Below, in pieces: positions 20,393 to 32,231 of a DNA stretch of 64,000 nt; the first letter of the stretch is position 1, and each line of letters opens with the position of its first letter. A model generated the notes under the pieces. The model saw nothing but the letters and a program-made list of their open reading frames with translations, made no database searches and was not told where the DNA came from. Where the stretch lies: contig JAIRPN010000013.1 of the NCBI GenBank assembly GCA_031256975.1, positions 186,001-250,000 of the forward strand, given 5' to 3'. The stretch is from Verrucomicrobiales bacterium. Lineage in GTDB: Bacteria; Verrucomicrobiota; Verrucomicrobiia; Methylacidiphilales; JAAUTS01. Both the position numbers and the translations under genes were made by a program.

Positions 20393-20662
20393 TTACATTT
20401 TCGGCTTGTAAAACACCGCCACGTTGCCGACTTGGTGGACGATAATACTGTCAGTCAATTCGGCCAGTTTGGCGGTTAGCGCCTTTTTTTCATCCTTGTG
20501 CGCGGCAAATTGGACTTTCAACAAGGGATGACTTTCCTGGGTGTGGCGGAATTCCGCCAGAAACTCCTCACTCAGGGCGTGTTTGCCGACCTTTAATACC
20601 GGGTTCAGGCGCTGGGCCTTGGCTTTGAGATCTTGCAATTCAGTTTTGGTCAGGGTGGTCAT
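20393..20662 (-). CDS. YhbY/CRM-domain RNA-binding protein
   Basis: LKAKAQRLNPVLKVGKHALSEEFLAEFRHTQESHPLLKVQF...VGNVAVFYKP. Confidence 0.82.
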   Translation of the reverse strand: MTTLTKTELQDLKAKAQRLNPVLKVGKHALSEEFLAEFRHTQESHPLLKVQFAAHKDEKKALTAKLAELTDSIIVHQVGNVAVFYKPKM

Positions 20663-20707
20663 CAACCCGAGCGTAGCAGGTTTCCGGCCTGCCACGCAGC
20701 ACAATTT

Positions 20708-21691
20708 TTAGCGGTGGCCTCCGCCAAAATGGCTGGGCATGGGCCGCGGCATCGGTCGCGGCTGTGGATGAAACGCGGGTTGCGGGGCCGGGCCGGGCGA
20801 AGGATGGTAACCTGCGGGAGGTCCGTGCGGTGGTTGCGGGCCCGGATGTGGATGTGGGTTGGGGCTTGGACCAGGGTGCGGCGGAGGTCCGGGATGTGGC
20901 CCGGGCGGGCCGGGAGGATGCGGGCCGGGGCCTGGTCCGGGCGGATGAGGGGGACCCGGAGGGTGTGGCCGTGGCGGAGGAGGAGGTGGCGGATAATACC
21001 AAGGGTTGTACCACGGATAGTAGCTGCCAAAGCCAATGCCGATGGAAAAGCTTGGACCACTGTCAACATAGACAGGCGAAGTGTAGGTGGTGCCGGGCTG
21101 GGAAACGGTGGTGGTCGTGGTGGTTTGCGTGGTCGTGCCGCTGGTGGTTGTGGCTTCGCTGTCGTTGGCGGCGGTCAATTCGCCGCCAGGCAGGGTGGAA
21201 CGGTGCTGGATGACGCTGCCCAGGGTATTGTCGAGCCGTTCGGACATTTGTTGCAATCCGCCGATTTCATTGTTAGCGGCCACGGCGGCGTTAATCTGGT
21301 CGGGGGTGGCGAGGTGGGTGCTGCTGTCGAGGCTGTATTTGGCACGGATGTTGGTGGCAAGGGTCTGGATTTGCACCACGCGATCATGAAACTCGGCGAT
21401 GTCCGATTTTACCGCGGCGGATTTCTTGTTGAGGTCGTTGACGTCAATCTGATCGGCGGTTTGCGCGTCGTAGGCCGCGGTCAACGCGTTGCGATAGGAG
21501 GCGGTATCGGCGTTGGCCAGTTCGCGTGCTGATTTTGCCGCGTCGATCAACGGCTGGGCGCTTTGCTGGAACTCGGCCTGCGCTTGTTGCAGGTCCTGCG
21601 CATTAGGATCGGCGTGGAGTGACGCGACACAAAGCAGCAGGGTGGAAAGGAAGACTAGACAACGGCACGACACTGGGGATTGCGTGTTCAT
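20708..21691 (-). CDS. Secreted Pro/Gly-rich hypothetical protein (paralog 1)
   Basis: Signal peptide, TTTQTTTTTTVSQPGTTYTSPVYVDSG, PPPPPPPRPHPPGPP tail. Confidence 0.6.
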   Translation of the reverse strand: MNTQSPVSCRCLVFLSTLLLCVASLHADPNAQDLQQAQAEFQQSAQPLIDAAKSARELANADTASYRNALTAAYDAQTADQIDVNDLNKKSAAVKSDIAEFHDRVVQIQTLATNIRAKYSLDSSTHLATPDQINAAVAANNEIGGLQQMSERLDNTLGSVIQHRSTLPGGELTAANDSEATTTSGTTTQTTTTTTVSQPGTTYTSPVYVDSGPSFSIGIGFGSYYPWYNPWYYPPPPPPPRPHPPGPPHPPGPGPGPHPPGPPGPHPGPPPHPGPSPNPHPHPGPQPPHGPPAGYHPSPGPAPQPAFHPQPRPMPRPMPSHFGGGHR

Positions 21692-21747
21692 AATGGTTGC
21701 TATGGCTTAAACATAAACCCGGACGGATAGCCCCGCAACCGGGAATT

Positions 21748-22878
21748 TCACAGGCTCACGAAATCGCGGTTGGCGTCCGGCAGGCGCAGCAGGTCGCGCC
21801 AGGCCTCGAGCGTGAGCAGGCCGCGATGATGGAAGAACACGGTCTGGGCGAAGCGGCGAAACAGGGGTTGGTTCAGGGCGAAATCGAGCAGGGCGTTGGG
21901 CGGGGTCAGGGTTTCGAAACCGCGGCGCAGGAGGTTTTTAAAGGCATAGGAGGGAAGTTGACGGCGGATTTGTTGCCAGGGGTCGGGGCCGCCGTCGAGC
22001 AGGTGGTTGGCAATGGCGACGCCGGCGAGGCGCCCAAGTTCCAGCGCGGGATGGATGCCGCCCGCGGTTAGCGGTGAAACGGTGCCAGCGGCATCGCCCA
22101 GCAACAGGGCGGACGCTAATGGCGGGTGATGCAGGGTGCCGCCCGCGGGGATGAGGCCGCCGCGCTGTCCGGTGCAGGTGGCGTCGCCAAAGTCGAAGAT
22201 TTTGCGCAGCCGGCCGATGAATTCATCCAGCCGCGGGGCGTGACGTTCGGAGGTGGCGAGGCCGATTTGCGTGCCGTGCACGCCCGGTACGGCCCAGCCG
22301 ATGTAACCACGGGCAAAATGGGAATCCAGAAAGACGTGCAGGAAATCGGGTTCCAAACCGCGCACGTTGTCCCATTCCTGTTCCACGCCAAGCAGAAATT
22401 TACGGTTGGCGGGGACTTGCAGGGTGGACGCTAACCGTGATCTGGCGCCATCCGCGCCGACCAGATAACGGGCGCTAACGGTGAAATCGGGGAGACTCCA
22501 GCCCTGCGGGTTTTTTTGACAGTCGCGGAAGGTGGAATCGCAACGGATCTCGGCGCCGCTGTTAGCGGCCTGTTCCGCCAGCCAGCCTAACAATCCGGTA
22601 GTGTCGGTAGCGAGGAAGTAGTAGCCGGGCGAGTGGAGGTCGATGAAGTTGAGGTTGGGGCTGTAGAGCCGGACCTTGTGGATTTTGCGGACGAACTTTT
22701 CCGGGAAGTCGAAGCGGTCGGCGACTTCCTTGACCAGGATGCCGGTGGTGTGCGGCTTGGCGCCGATGAAGGGCTTGCGCTCGAATACGACGGTTTTTGC
22801 GCCGCGCACCGCGGCAGCTTGGGCACAAACGAGTCCGGCGAAGCCGCCGCCGATGATGGCAAGGTCGATTTGTCGCAT
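21748..22878 (-). CDS. FAD-dependent oxidoreductase (geranylgeranyl reductase-like)
   Basis: DLAIIGGGFAGLVCAQAAAVRGAKTVVFERKP, LLLGDAAGTVSPLTAGGIHPALELG. Confidence 0.88.
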   Translation of the reverse strand: MRQIDLAIIGGGFAGLVCAQAAAVRGAKTVVFERKPFIGAKPHTTGILVKEVADRFDFPEKFVRKIHKVRLYSPNLNFIDLHSPGYYFLATDTTGLLGWLAEQAANSGAEIRCDSTFRDCQKNPQGWSLPDFTVSARYLVGADGARSRLASTLQVPANRKFLLGVEQEWDNVRGLEPDFLHVFLDSHFARGYIGWAVPGVHGTQIGLATSERHAPRLDEFIGRLRKIFDFGDATCTGQRGGLIPAGGTLHHPPLASALLLGDAAGTVSPLTAGGIHPALELGRLAGVAIANHLLDGGPDPWQQIRRQLPSYAFKNLLRRGFETLTPPNALLDFALNQPLFRRFAQTVFFHHRGLLTLEAWRDLLRLPDANRDFVSL

Positions 22879-22915
22879 TTGATGGTTAGCGTAGGGGTTT
22901 CGCCGTTGGCGTCAA

Positions 22916-24628
22916 TCAGCGATGTCTACCGCCGCCACCTCCGCCGCCGGGGCCGGGCGCATTGTTGGAACGCGAGGGTTGCGAGGGCGGGCTGGAGGGT
23001 TGGAAAGAGGACCGGCTTGGCTGTTCCTGGCGCGGCGCGGGTGCCGGCCGTGAGGGAGGCGGTGAATAGGAACGGGACGGTGCCGATTCGGGCCGGTTCG
23101 GCGGGGTGTAAGTCGGCGCCGGGCGGCTGTTGTTCGAACGGGAATTGTTGTTATTGGCGGGAGGTGTGTAGACGGGCCTGGAGTTATTGCCGGGCGTGGG
23201 ACGCTGTTGTTGCCAGGACGGACGGGTGGAATCCGGCGTGGGTCTGCTGCTTGGCGCGGGTGACGGCGATGTGGCATTGCCGGGATGGTTGGGCGCGACG
23301 TAGGCCGGGGAATTGTTGTTAGCGGGCGTAACAGCATCGGTGGTCGCCGGCCGGTTTTGCGGACGGGACGGGCTTTGCTGCCAAGGCAGGTTGCGCGGGT
23401 TCGGGCGATTGCTGTCGTCGGCCGGAATGGTGATGGTATTGCGTGGCGGCGTGGGGAGCGAAGGTTTCGACTGTGAACCGGAACCGGGGCGGGGTAGCTG
23501 GTTGTCGGGCTTTGGTCTCACCGGATTGGACGGCTGGGTCCAGGGAGGATTATTGCCGGGGAATGGTTTGTCAGGTTTCGGCCTGCCGGGGTTGGATGGC
23601 TGGGTCCAAGGCGGAGGATTGTTGCCGGGGAAGGGTTTGCCGGGAGGAGGGCCGGGCGGTCTCGGCGGTTTGGGGCCATGATCGTGGTTGTGAGGAGGGC
23701 CGGGCGGATGTGGCGGTCGGGGTGGCGGCGGATAATAACGATTTTTGTAACCCCAGTAAGGATAATAATAGGAGGTGGCCCAGAACGGGTCGTAGGAGCT
23801 GTAACCGAACCAGAGACTGACGGTGGGGGTGTAGTAACCGGTGTCGTAATAAACCGGGTCGGTGTATACGGAGCCGGGTTGCGAGGTAACGGTCGTGGTG
23901 GTCTGGGTGGTGGTGCTGGATACCACGGTATCGGCGGACGTTTGGTCGTTAGCGTCGGTGGGGGGAGGATTGGTGGCGCTAACGCTGGCGTAGGCTTCGC
24001 TGCCGGCCAGGCGGTCGCGGTAATCGTCAATGCCGGCGAGGGTGTTGTCAAAGCGTTCGCTGAGACGCTGGTATTTGCCGAACTGGTCCTTGATGTCACT
24101 GATCTGGTTGATTTGTTCGGGGGTCAGGGAACTGATCAGCGGATCAATGCGCGGGTAGGTTTGCTGGAAATCGGCGAGGTCCTGCTTCAATGCGTTGGAC
24201 TTGGCGGTTAGCGCGTCCATGTCGATCTCGCTGGAACGGTTGGCCAGATAGGAAGAAGTCGCCGCTTCGCGCAGGGCGGTGGCGTGTTCGGTGGCCCGGT
24301 CGAGCAACGCTTGCAGGTCGCTGACAAATTTCTGGCATTCGGCGGGCAGGTCCTCGGGCGGTGGCTGCGGTGCGGCGGGCTGGTTGTCCGCAGTGCTTGC
24401 GGCCGGTGTCGCGATTAGCGGCCGCAACAGGTCGAGCCGCTTGTCCTCGACCGCCTTGATTGTTGCCGGGGCGTGGTGTTGCGTGACTGTCAGGTAAGCA
24501 CCGGCGCCGATGCCGACTGCGCCTAGGGCAACCAATGAACCGCAGGCAATGCCGTAAGCAAACGGGTTGCGGTCTTTCCAACTGGTTTTAAGGCCGGATT
24601 GCGGATTGGGATTTTCGGGTGCAGTCAT
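22916..24628 (-). CDS. Pro/Asn/Ser-rich hypothetical protein with TM segment (paralog 2)
   Basis: TTTQTTTTVTSQPGSVYTDPVYYDTG block shared with 20708..21691; long PRPP/NNSRP tail. Confidence 0.6.
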   Translation of the reverse strand: MTAPENPNPQSGLKTSWKDRNPFAYGIACGSLVALGAVGIGAGAYLTVTQHHAPATIKAVEDKRLDLLRPLIATPAASTADNQPAAPQPPPEDLPAECQKFVSDLQALLDRATEHATALREAATSSYLANRSSEIDMDALTAKSNALKQDLADFQQTYPRIDPLISSLTPEQINQISDIKDQFGKYQRLSERFDNTLAGIDDYRDRLAGSEAYASVSATNPPPTDANDQTSADTVVSSTTTQTTTTVTSQPGSVYTDPVYYDTGYYTPTVSLWFGYSSYDPFWATSYYYPYWGYKNRYYPPPPRPPHPPGPPHNHDHGPKPPRPPGPPPGKPFPGNNPPPWTQPSNPGRPKPDKPFPGNNPPWTQPSNPVRPKPDNQLPRPGSGSQSKPSLPTPPRNTITIPADDSNRPNPRNLPWQQSPSRPQNRPATTDAVTPANNNSPAYVAPNHPGNATSPSPAPSSRPTPDSTRPSWQQQRPTPGNNSRPVYTPPANNNNSRSNNSRPAPTYTPPNRPESAPSRSYSPPPSRPAPAPRQEQPSRSSFQPSSPPSQPSRSNNAPGPGGGGGGGRHR

Positions 24629-24780
24629 TTATTTTACCTGGTTAAGTATCTGCCATTACAAACAGCCGGGCAAGAAAAAGGTTACAAGCCCCTTTGGCGG
24701 AAGGCAAAGTTTGTTTCGCCAGCCGCCGGATGCTGCGTATAATTTCCCCCTAACTATTTGCAGGCGTTTTGGTTGAATTT

Positions 24781-26172
24781 ATGGCTAATGACAAGATTAC
24801 GGTAATCGGCGCGGGATTGGCAGGGGCGGAAGCGGCCTGGCAAATCGCTCGTCGCGGGGTCGCGGTGCGGTTGTTTGAGATGCGGCCCAAGGTGCCGACA
24901 CCCGCGCATGCGACCGGTCATTTTGCCGAATTGGTGTGCAGCAATTCGTTCGGTTCGGTGTTGCCCGACCGGGCGGCGGGACAGTTGAAATGGGAGATGG
25001 AGCAGATGGGTTCGCTAATCCTGAGCTCGGCGCAACAGACCGCGGTGCCGGCAGGCGGGGCGCTGGCGGTGGACCGTGAGAAATTTTCCGAGCTGGTGAC
25101 TGCGCGGTTGGCGGCGGAACCGCTGGTGGAGATTGTGCGCGAGGAAGTGACCGGGCTGCCCGCTAACGGTGAAATCGCGGTGGTGGCGTCGGGACCGTTG
25201 ACCAGTTCGTCGTTGGCGTCGTCGATTGCCGGATTGACCGGGGAGAAACATTTGTATTTTTACGACGCGCTGGCGCCGATTGTTGATGCGGAGTCGATTG
25301 ATAGGAATATCTGCTGGCAGGCTTCGCGTTATTCGGATAACGACGCTAACGGTGAGGGAGATTATTTGAACTGCCCGTTGAACGAGGCGGAGTACCACGC
25401 ATTTGTCGACGCATTGTTAGCGGCGGAGAAAATCCCGCTGAAGGATTTTGAGAAACAGGAGGAATGTTTCTTCGAAGGGTGCCTGCCGATCGAGGTGCTG
25501 GCCTCGCGCGGGCGTGACGCGCTGGCTTACGGGCCGATGTCGCCGAAGGGCCTGGACGATCCGCGGACCGGTCGCTGGCCGCATGCGGTGGTGCAATTGC
25601 GGCAGGACAATGTGGCGGGCTCCTTGTACAATCTGGTCGGTTTCCAGACCAACATGAAATGGGGCGAGCAGGAACGGGTGCTGCGGCTGATCCCCGGTTT
25701 GCAAAACGCGGAGTTCGTACGGCTGGGACAAATGCATCGCAATACCTTCATTAATTCGCCCTCGCTGTTAGCGCCCTCGTTGGAGCTGAAGAAGCAACCG
25801 GGACTGTTCTTCGGCGGGCAGATCACCGGGGTGGAAGGTTACATGGGAAACGCGGCGACCGGATTGTTAGCGGGTCTCAACGCGGTGCGGCGCTTGCGCG
25901 GTGAAACTTTGCTGGAACTGCCGCTAACGACCATGCTGGGGGCCTTGTGCCACTATATTACCCATGCCGAGGCGAAACATTTCCAGCCGATGAAAGCGAA
26001 CTTTGGCCTGATGCCGCCATTGGCGAAACAGGTGCGGCAGAAACGCGCGCGTTACGAAGCGTATGCCAAACGGGCGCAGGAGGATTTTCTGGGCACGTTC
26101 AACGCAGAGGCGCGGAGCACGCGGGGTTTTGATTTTATGGTGGACGCAAATCATCCGCCACTTCACCGTTAG
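24781..26172 (+). CDS. trmFO: tRNA (uracil-5-)-methyltransferase TrmFO
   Basis: [78 protein letters not shown]. Confidence 0.96.
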   Translation: MANDKITVIGAGLAGAEAAWQIARRGVAVRLFEMRPKVPTPAHATGHFAELVCSNSFGSVLPDRAAGQLKWEMEQMGSLILSSAQQTAVPAGGALAVDREKFSELVTARLAAEPLVEIVREEVTGLPANGEIAVVASGPLTSSSLASSIAGLTGEKHLYFYDALAPIVDAESIDRNICWQASRYSDNDANGEGDYLNCPLNEAEYHAFVDALLAAEKIPLKDFEKQEECFFEGCLPIEVLASRGRDALAYGPMSPKGLDDPRTGRWPHAVVQLRQDNVAGSLYNLVGFQTNMKWGEQERVLRLIPGLQNAEFVRLGQMHRNTFINSPSLLAPSLELKKQPGLFFGGQITGVEGYMGNAATGLLAGLNAVRRLRGETLLELPLTTMLGALCHYITHAEAKHFQPMKANFGLMPPLAKQVRQKRARYEAYAKRAQEDFLGTFNAEARSTRGFDFMVDANHPPLHR

Positions 26173-26209
26173 TGTTCTAACTCGGAGTTCTCAGCGCCTC
26201 TGCGTTGAA
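26099..26209. repeat. Inverted repeat, CGCAGAGGCGCGGAG family, copy 3, left arm inside trmFO
   Basis: TTCAACGCAGAGGCGC / GCGCCTCTGCGTTGAA. Confidence 0.88.
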
Positions 26210-26956
26210 TCAATTGAGTTTATTTAAAATTTCCTCGGGAATGTCGTAGTTGGCATGGACGTTTTGCACGTCGTCATGGTCCTCGAGTTTGTCGATCAGC
26301 GTCATGAGCGACTTGGCGGTGTCGAGGTCGGTGACGGGGACGGCGTTGTCGGGGATGAAGGTGAGTTTGCTGGCGCTAATGGCGAGGTTGGCGGTCTTGA
26401 GGGCTTTTTCCACGGCGTCGAATTTTTCCACGGGGGCGATGACTTCGATCTGGTTATTGGCGGCGGATTTGATGTCGTCGGGTTCGGCCTCGAGGGTGAC
26501 TTCAAGCACCCGGTCCTCGCTGGCGCCGCTAACGACGAAGTAGGCTTTCTTTTTGAACATCCAGGCGACGCTGCCGGGGGTGCCGAGGTTGCCGTGGTAC
26601 TTGGCGAAGACGGAGCGGATTTCGGCGGCGGTGCGGTTTTTGTTGTCGCTCATGGTCTCGACGACGAGGGCGACACCGCCTGGGCCGTAACCCTCGTAGG
26701 TCAATTCTTCGTAGTTGGCGCCCTCGAGCCCGCCGGCGCCTTTTTTGACGGCGTGGTCGATGCGGTCGTTGGGCATGGATTCGCTGCGGGCGGCGCTAAT
26801 GGCGGCGCGCAGGCGGGGATTGAAATTGGGGTCGCCCCCGCCGAGCTTGGCGGCGACGGTGATTTCGCGGGAGTACTTGGAAAAGAGTTTGGCCCGCACC
26901 GCGTCGACGGCGTTTTTTCTGCGGGCAACGTTTGCTGCGTGACTGTGTCCGGCCAT
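26210..26956 (-). CDS. YebC/PmpR family transcriptional/translation regulator
   Basis: MAGHSHAANVARRKNAVDAVRAKLFSKYSREITVAAKLGGGDPNFNPRLR... Confidence 0.95.
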   Translation of the reverse strand: MAGHSHAANVARRKNAVDAVRAKLFSKYSREITVAAKLGGGDPNFNPRLRAAISAARSESMPNDRIDHAVKKGAGGLEGANYEELTYEGYGPGGVALVVETMSDNKNRTAAEIRSVFAKYHGNLGTPGSVAWMFKKKAYFVVSGASEDRVLEVTLEAEPDDIKSAANNQIEVIAPVEKFDAVEKALKTANLAISASKLTFIPDNAVPVTDLDTAKSLMTLIDKLEDHDDVQNVHANYDIPEEILNKLN

Positions 26957-27110
26957 GGGGTGTTTATTGAAACAAGCGGCGGCAGGGGTTGTCAACGGCG
27001 GATGGAATCCGCTTTAATGGCGATGGGGGTAATCCATTAAGCGGGTTAATTGAAAAAAAACTGAGGTTTCCGTTGCCAAGCGTGTTTCGTTTCCCTAGGT
27101 TTTACCATCG

Positions 27111-28940
27111 ATGGATAGCGACCTTCAGCAGATAGTGGAGACCAAGCAACTTCCCGCGCACCTGGCTCCTAAACTTGAAAAACTCACCCCGAACACTTGC
27201 TGCGAACACCGTAGCTGGGGTGTGGGCAAAATCCGAGAGTGGGATCTCGTCATGGGGAAAGTGGTCATTGATTTCGCCGGCAAGCCCGGGCACACCATGG
27301 AATTCGAATATGCCGCCACGTCGCTAATCCCCTTGGACGGCGAGCATATCGAAACCAAGAAACTGGGCGATTTGAATGCGGTCAAGGAATTGGCGGCGAA
27401 GGACCCCGGCGCTTTGATGCAAATCACCGTTCGCAGCCTTGGCAAACAGGCCAATGCGGTGAAGATCCAGTCGGTGTTGTCGCCTTCCGTCATTAGCGAT
27501 GCCGATTGGAAGAAGTGGTGGGACAGCGCCAAGCGCGCGATGAAGAAGGACGAACGTTTCGTCATCCCGAGCAAGCGCACCGAGCCGATTTTGTTCCACG
27601 ACGTCGCGCCCGATTACAAGGAAGAAGCTTTTAGCGCGGTGATCAAGGCGGTCGGCCCGAAAGCCGAGCTGGTTGCGGTTGAACAATTGATCAAGCATGC
27701 CAAGGTGCTGGACGAAGCAGCGTTGCAGAATGTTATCAACGACATCGACCAGACCATTGCCAAGACCCCGAGTTCGCAACTGGTCTCGGCGGTTGAATTG
27801 GCGTTGGGTCGTGACGAACTGGTGCAGGAATCCGGCAAGGTCGACAAGTTCGGTTCCGCCAGCATCAACAAATACATTCCGAAGGATGCCAAGGCGTTCG
27901 TCGGCCTGGCCGAGCAATTGGCTGCCGGCAAGCAGGGCAAATTCGTCGAGCGCACCGCGGAAATTCTCAAGGAACGCTGGCACGGTTTTGCGGCGGACAT
28001 CCTGCCCTACGCCAACGGCCGTATCGCCGAAGTGGTGATTGATTCGTACAAGAAGGACAATCGCGTCGAGGAAATCCTCGAGGTGCTGGGCCGTCTGATC
28101 CGCGAACGCAAGCTGCACTATGATTTCCTGATCTGGTTGTCGAAGAATCGCAAGGCCGCGGAATTCAAGCCGCTGGTGAATGTGCAGTTGTTCTACGCGA
28201 TTCTGTCGGTGCTGGAACTCGACACGCTGGAAGGCAGTCGCAAATCCGGACGCTTGCAGGATTTGTTGATCTCCAACAAGGAACTGGTGAAGGATTTGCT
28301 CCAAGGCGCGCGCGAGGATGAAGTTCGCGACGTGACCCGTGCGATCATGCTCAGCCCGGTGTTCGAGGAACTCGACAAGCGTTCGCTGTTGGCGACCTTG
28401 GTGAAGCTCTATCCGTTCGTACAGGCGATGATCATCGGTCAGGACAATAAGTCGGAAGGCTCCGCGTTGGTGGTGTCACTTGACAGTCTGACCAAACGCA
28501 AGTCCGAATTGGAAGAAATCGTCAGCAAGAAAATTCCTGACAATACCCGCGACATCGCGGTGGCCCGTTCCTACGGCGACTTGCGCGAAAATAGCGAATT
28601 CAAGGCGGCGAAGGAAATGCAGGCGGTATTGTTGCGCCGTCGCGCCGAACTGGAAGCCATGTTGCTACGTGCGCAGCCGACCGATTTCAAGGCCGCAGAC
28701 ACCTCCTCGGTCAACATTGGTACCGTGGTGGAATTGTCGGATGTCGCCAATGGCGAAAAACTAACCTACACCGTGCTGGGTGCCTGGGACAGCGCGCCGG
28801 ACCAGGGGATTATCTCCTATCTCACGCCGGTGGCGCAGGCCTTGCACAAGAAGACCGTGGGTGAAACCGCGGACCTGACCCTGGAAAGCGGCGGTCATCG
28901 CAAGGTCAGGATCGAGTCGATCAAGGCCTACAACCCGTAA
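27111..28940 (+). CDS. GreA/GreB-family C-terminal domain protein with large N-terminal extension
   Basis: C-terminal ARSYGDLRENSEFKAAKEMQAVLLRRRAELEAML...GTVVELSDVANGEKLTYTVLGAWDSAPDQGIISYLTPVAQAL. Confidence 0.88.
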   Translation: MDSDLQQIVETKQLPAHLAPKLEKLTPNTCCEHRSWGVGKIREWDLVMGKVVIDFAGKPGHTMEFEYAATSLIPLDGEHIETKKLGDLNAVKELAAKDPGALMQITVRSLGKQANAVKIQSVLSPSVISDADWKKWWDSAKRAMKKDERFVIPSKRTEPILFHDVAPDYKEEAFSAVIKAVGPKAELVAVEQLIKHAKVLDEAALQNVINDIDQTIAKTPSSQLVSAVELALGRDELVQESGKVDKFGSASINKYIPKDAKAFVGLAEQLAAGKQGKFVERTAEILKERWHGFAADILPYANGRIAEVVIDSYKKDNRVEEILEVLGRLIRERKLHYDFLIWLSKNRKAAEFKPLVNVQLFYAILSVLELDTLEGSRKSGRLQDLLISNKELVKDLLQGAREDEVRDVTRAIMLSPVFEELDKRSLLATLVKLYPFVQAMIIGQDNKSEGSALVVSLDSLTKRKSELEEIVSKKIPDNTRDIAVARSYGDLRENSEFKAAKEMQAVLLRRRAELEAMLLRAQPTDFKAADTSSVNIGTVVELSDVANGEKLTYTVLGAWDSAPDQGIISYLTPVAQALHKKTVGETADLTLESGGHRKVRIESIKAYNP

Positions 28941-30648
<1,708 letters not shown>

Positions 30649-30663
30649 GAGTAAGTTGAATGT

Positions 30664-31065
30664 TTACTTGGTTTCTATTACAAATATTGCTTGTTTCGTA
30701 TTAGATTCTCCGAAATCCCATACACCACGGTAGGTTCCAAATTCATCGCGATTTAAACCAATACCTGAGCTAATTTGATCCCCATCTTTGCAGAATAGGG
30801 TAAATTCAACCAACATTCTGGTGCTATTTTCTGAATAGCTAATTTTACCGATTTTTACTTTCTCCACATCACGTTTTTTACTCATGATGATATTATCCCC
30901 TGCAAGGGTGCTAAAGGCATAATTAAAAGATTCTATTACAGTTTTTTCTACTTGTTTATTAGATGGATGTGAAAAATGAGAACTGCCAGATATGCGATTA
31001 AGATATCCGTTAAGAAGAATCGCTCCACTAATCATAAAGGCGGCAATAAGGACAGTAAGCTTCAT
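30664..31065 (-). CDS. Hypothetical membrane-anchored protein, locally AT-rich
   Basis: ORF with start trimmed to MKLTVLIAAFMISGAILLNGYL; composition differs from neighbours. Confidence 0.5.
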   Translation of the reverse strand: MKLTVLIAAFMISGAILLNGYLNRISGSSHFSHPSNKQVEKTVIESFNYAFSTLAGDNIIMSKKRDVEKVKIGKISYSENSTRMLVEFTLFCKDGDQISSGIGLNRDEFGTYRGVWDFGESNTKQAIFVIETK

Positions 31066-31185
31066 ATATGATAAACGAAACTTTAAAGTTTGAAGGTTGA
31101 TTAGCAAGTATTTTGCGGACATGGTCATTAGCGTCTGCACATTCTCGATTGTCAGAACATTAATTTTGCCTATATTGGAAAAACC

Positions 31186-32166
31186 ATGAAAACTCCTATC
31201 CGTGTTGCTGTCACCGGTGCTGCCGGTCAAATTAGTTACTCACTGTTATTCCGCATCGCTTCCGGTGCGATGTTTGGTCCCGAGCAACCGGTCATTTTGC
31301 AGCTGATCGAAGTTCCCGTGGAAAAAGCCATGAAGGCGCTCGACGGCGTGGCGATGGAGCTGGATGATTGCGCGTTTCCCCTGCTCAAGGGCATGGTGCT
31401 GACCAGCGACGCGAAGGTCGGATTCAAGGATGCCAACTGGTGTTTGCTGGTGGGCGCCAAGCCCCGCGGCCCCGGCATGGAGCGTGCCGATTTGCTCAAG
31501 GACAACGGCAAGATTTTCATCGAACAAGGCAAGATCATCGATGCGGTTGCCGCGGATGACGCGCGCATCGCGGTGGTGGGCAACCCCGCCAACACCAATT
31601 GCATGATCGCCGCCAGCCAGGCCAAGCGCCTGCCCGCCGACCGCTTCACCGCGATGGTGCGCCTCGACCAGAATCGCGCGCAAACCCAGCTGGCCAAGAA
31701 GGCCGGCGTGGATTTGACCGCAGTGAAAAATATCTTCATTTACGGCAATCACAGCCCGACCATGTATCCGGCCTACCCGCATGCCACCATCAATGGCAAG
31801 CCGGTGACCGAAGTCATCACTGACAAGGAATGGCTGAAAGGCCCGTTCTGCGAAACGGTCGGCAAACGCGGTGCGGCGATCATTGCGGCGCGCGGTGCCT
31901 CTTCGGCGGCCTCGGCGGCGAATGCGCTGGTTGACCATGTGCGTGATTTGATGACCCCCGGCGCTATTCATTCCGTCGCGGTAAAATCGAACGGCGCTTA
32001 TGGTTTCGATCCGAACGTCTGGGCGGGCATGCCGGTTCGTACCACCGGCCCCGGCGCCTACGAAGTCATCACCGATTACAAGATGTGCGAATTCTGCCAG
32101 TCGAAGATCGCGGCGACCAACAAGGAACTTGTTGAAGAGCGCGCGGCGGTTGCCGATATGTTGTAA
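31186..32166 (+). CDS. mdh: Malate dehydrogenase
   Basis: [63 protein letters not shown]. Confidence 0.97.
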   Translation: MKTPIRVAVTGAAGQISYSLLFRIASGAMFGPEQPVILQLIEVPVEKAMKALDGVAMELDDCAFPLLKGMVLTSDAKVGFKDANWCLLVGAKPRGPGMERADLLKDNGKIFIEQGKIIDAVAADDARIAVVGNPANTNCMIAASQAKRLPADRFTAMVRLDQNRAQTQLAKKAGVDLTAVKNIFIYGNHSPTMYPAYPHATINGKPVTEVITDKEWLKGPFCETVGKRGAAIIAARGASSAASAANALVDHVRDLMTPGAIHSVAVKSNGAYGFDPNVWAGMPVRTTGPGAYEVITDYKMCEFCQSKIAATNKELVEERAAVADML

Positions 32167-32185
32167 TCCGGCATGAAATTTATCA

Positions 32186-32218
32186 AAAGGCTGCCTGAGA
32201 GATCGGGCAGCCTTTTTT
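32186..32218 (+). terminator. Intrinsic terminator after mdh
   Basis: AAAAGGCTGCC tgagagatc GGGCAGCCTTTTTTG. Confidence 0.9.
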
Positions 32219-32231
32219 GTTTACCCCTGAC

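Noticed and set aside
20880-21000. GC-rich repeat tract as a possible satellite
   Set aside because: It is simply the coding sequence of the Pro/Gly/His-rich tail of 20708..21691.
26255-27040. 261-aa + strand ORF opposite yebC
   Set aside because: Shadow ORF with low-complexity Gly/Val/Asp translation.
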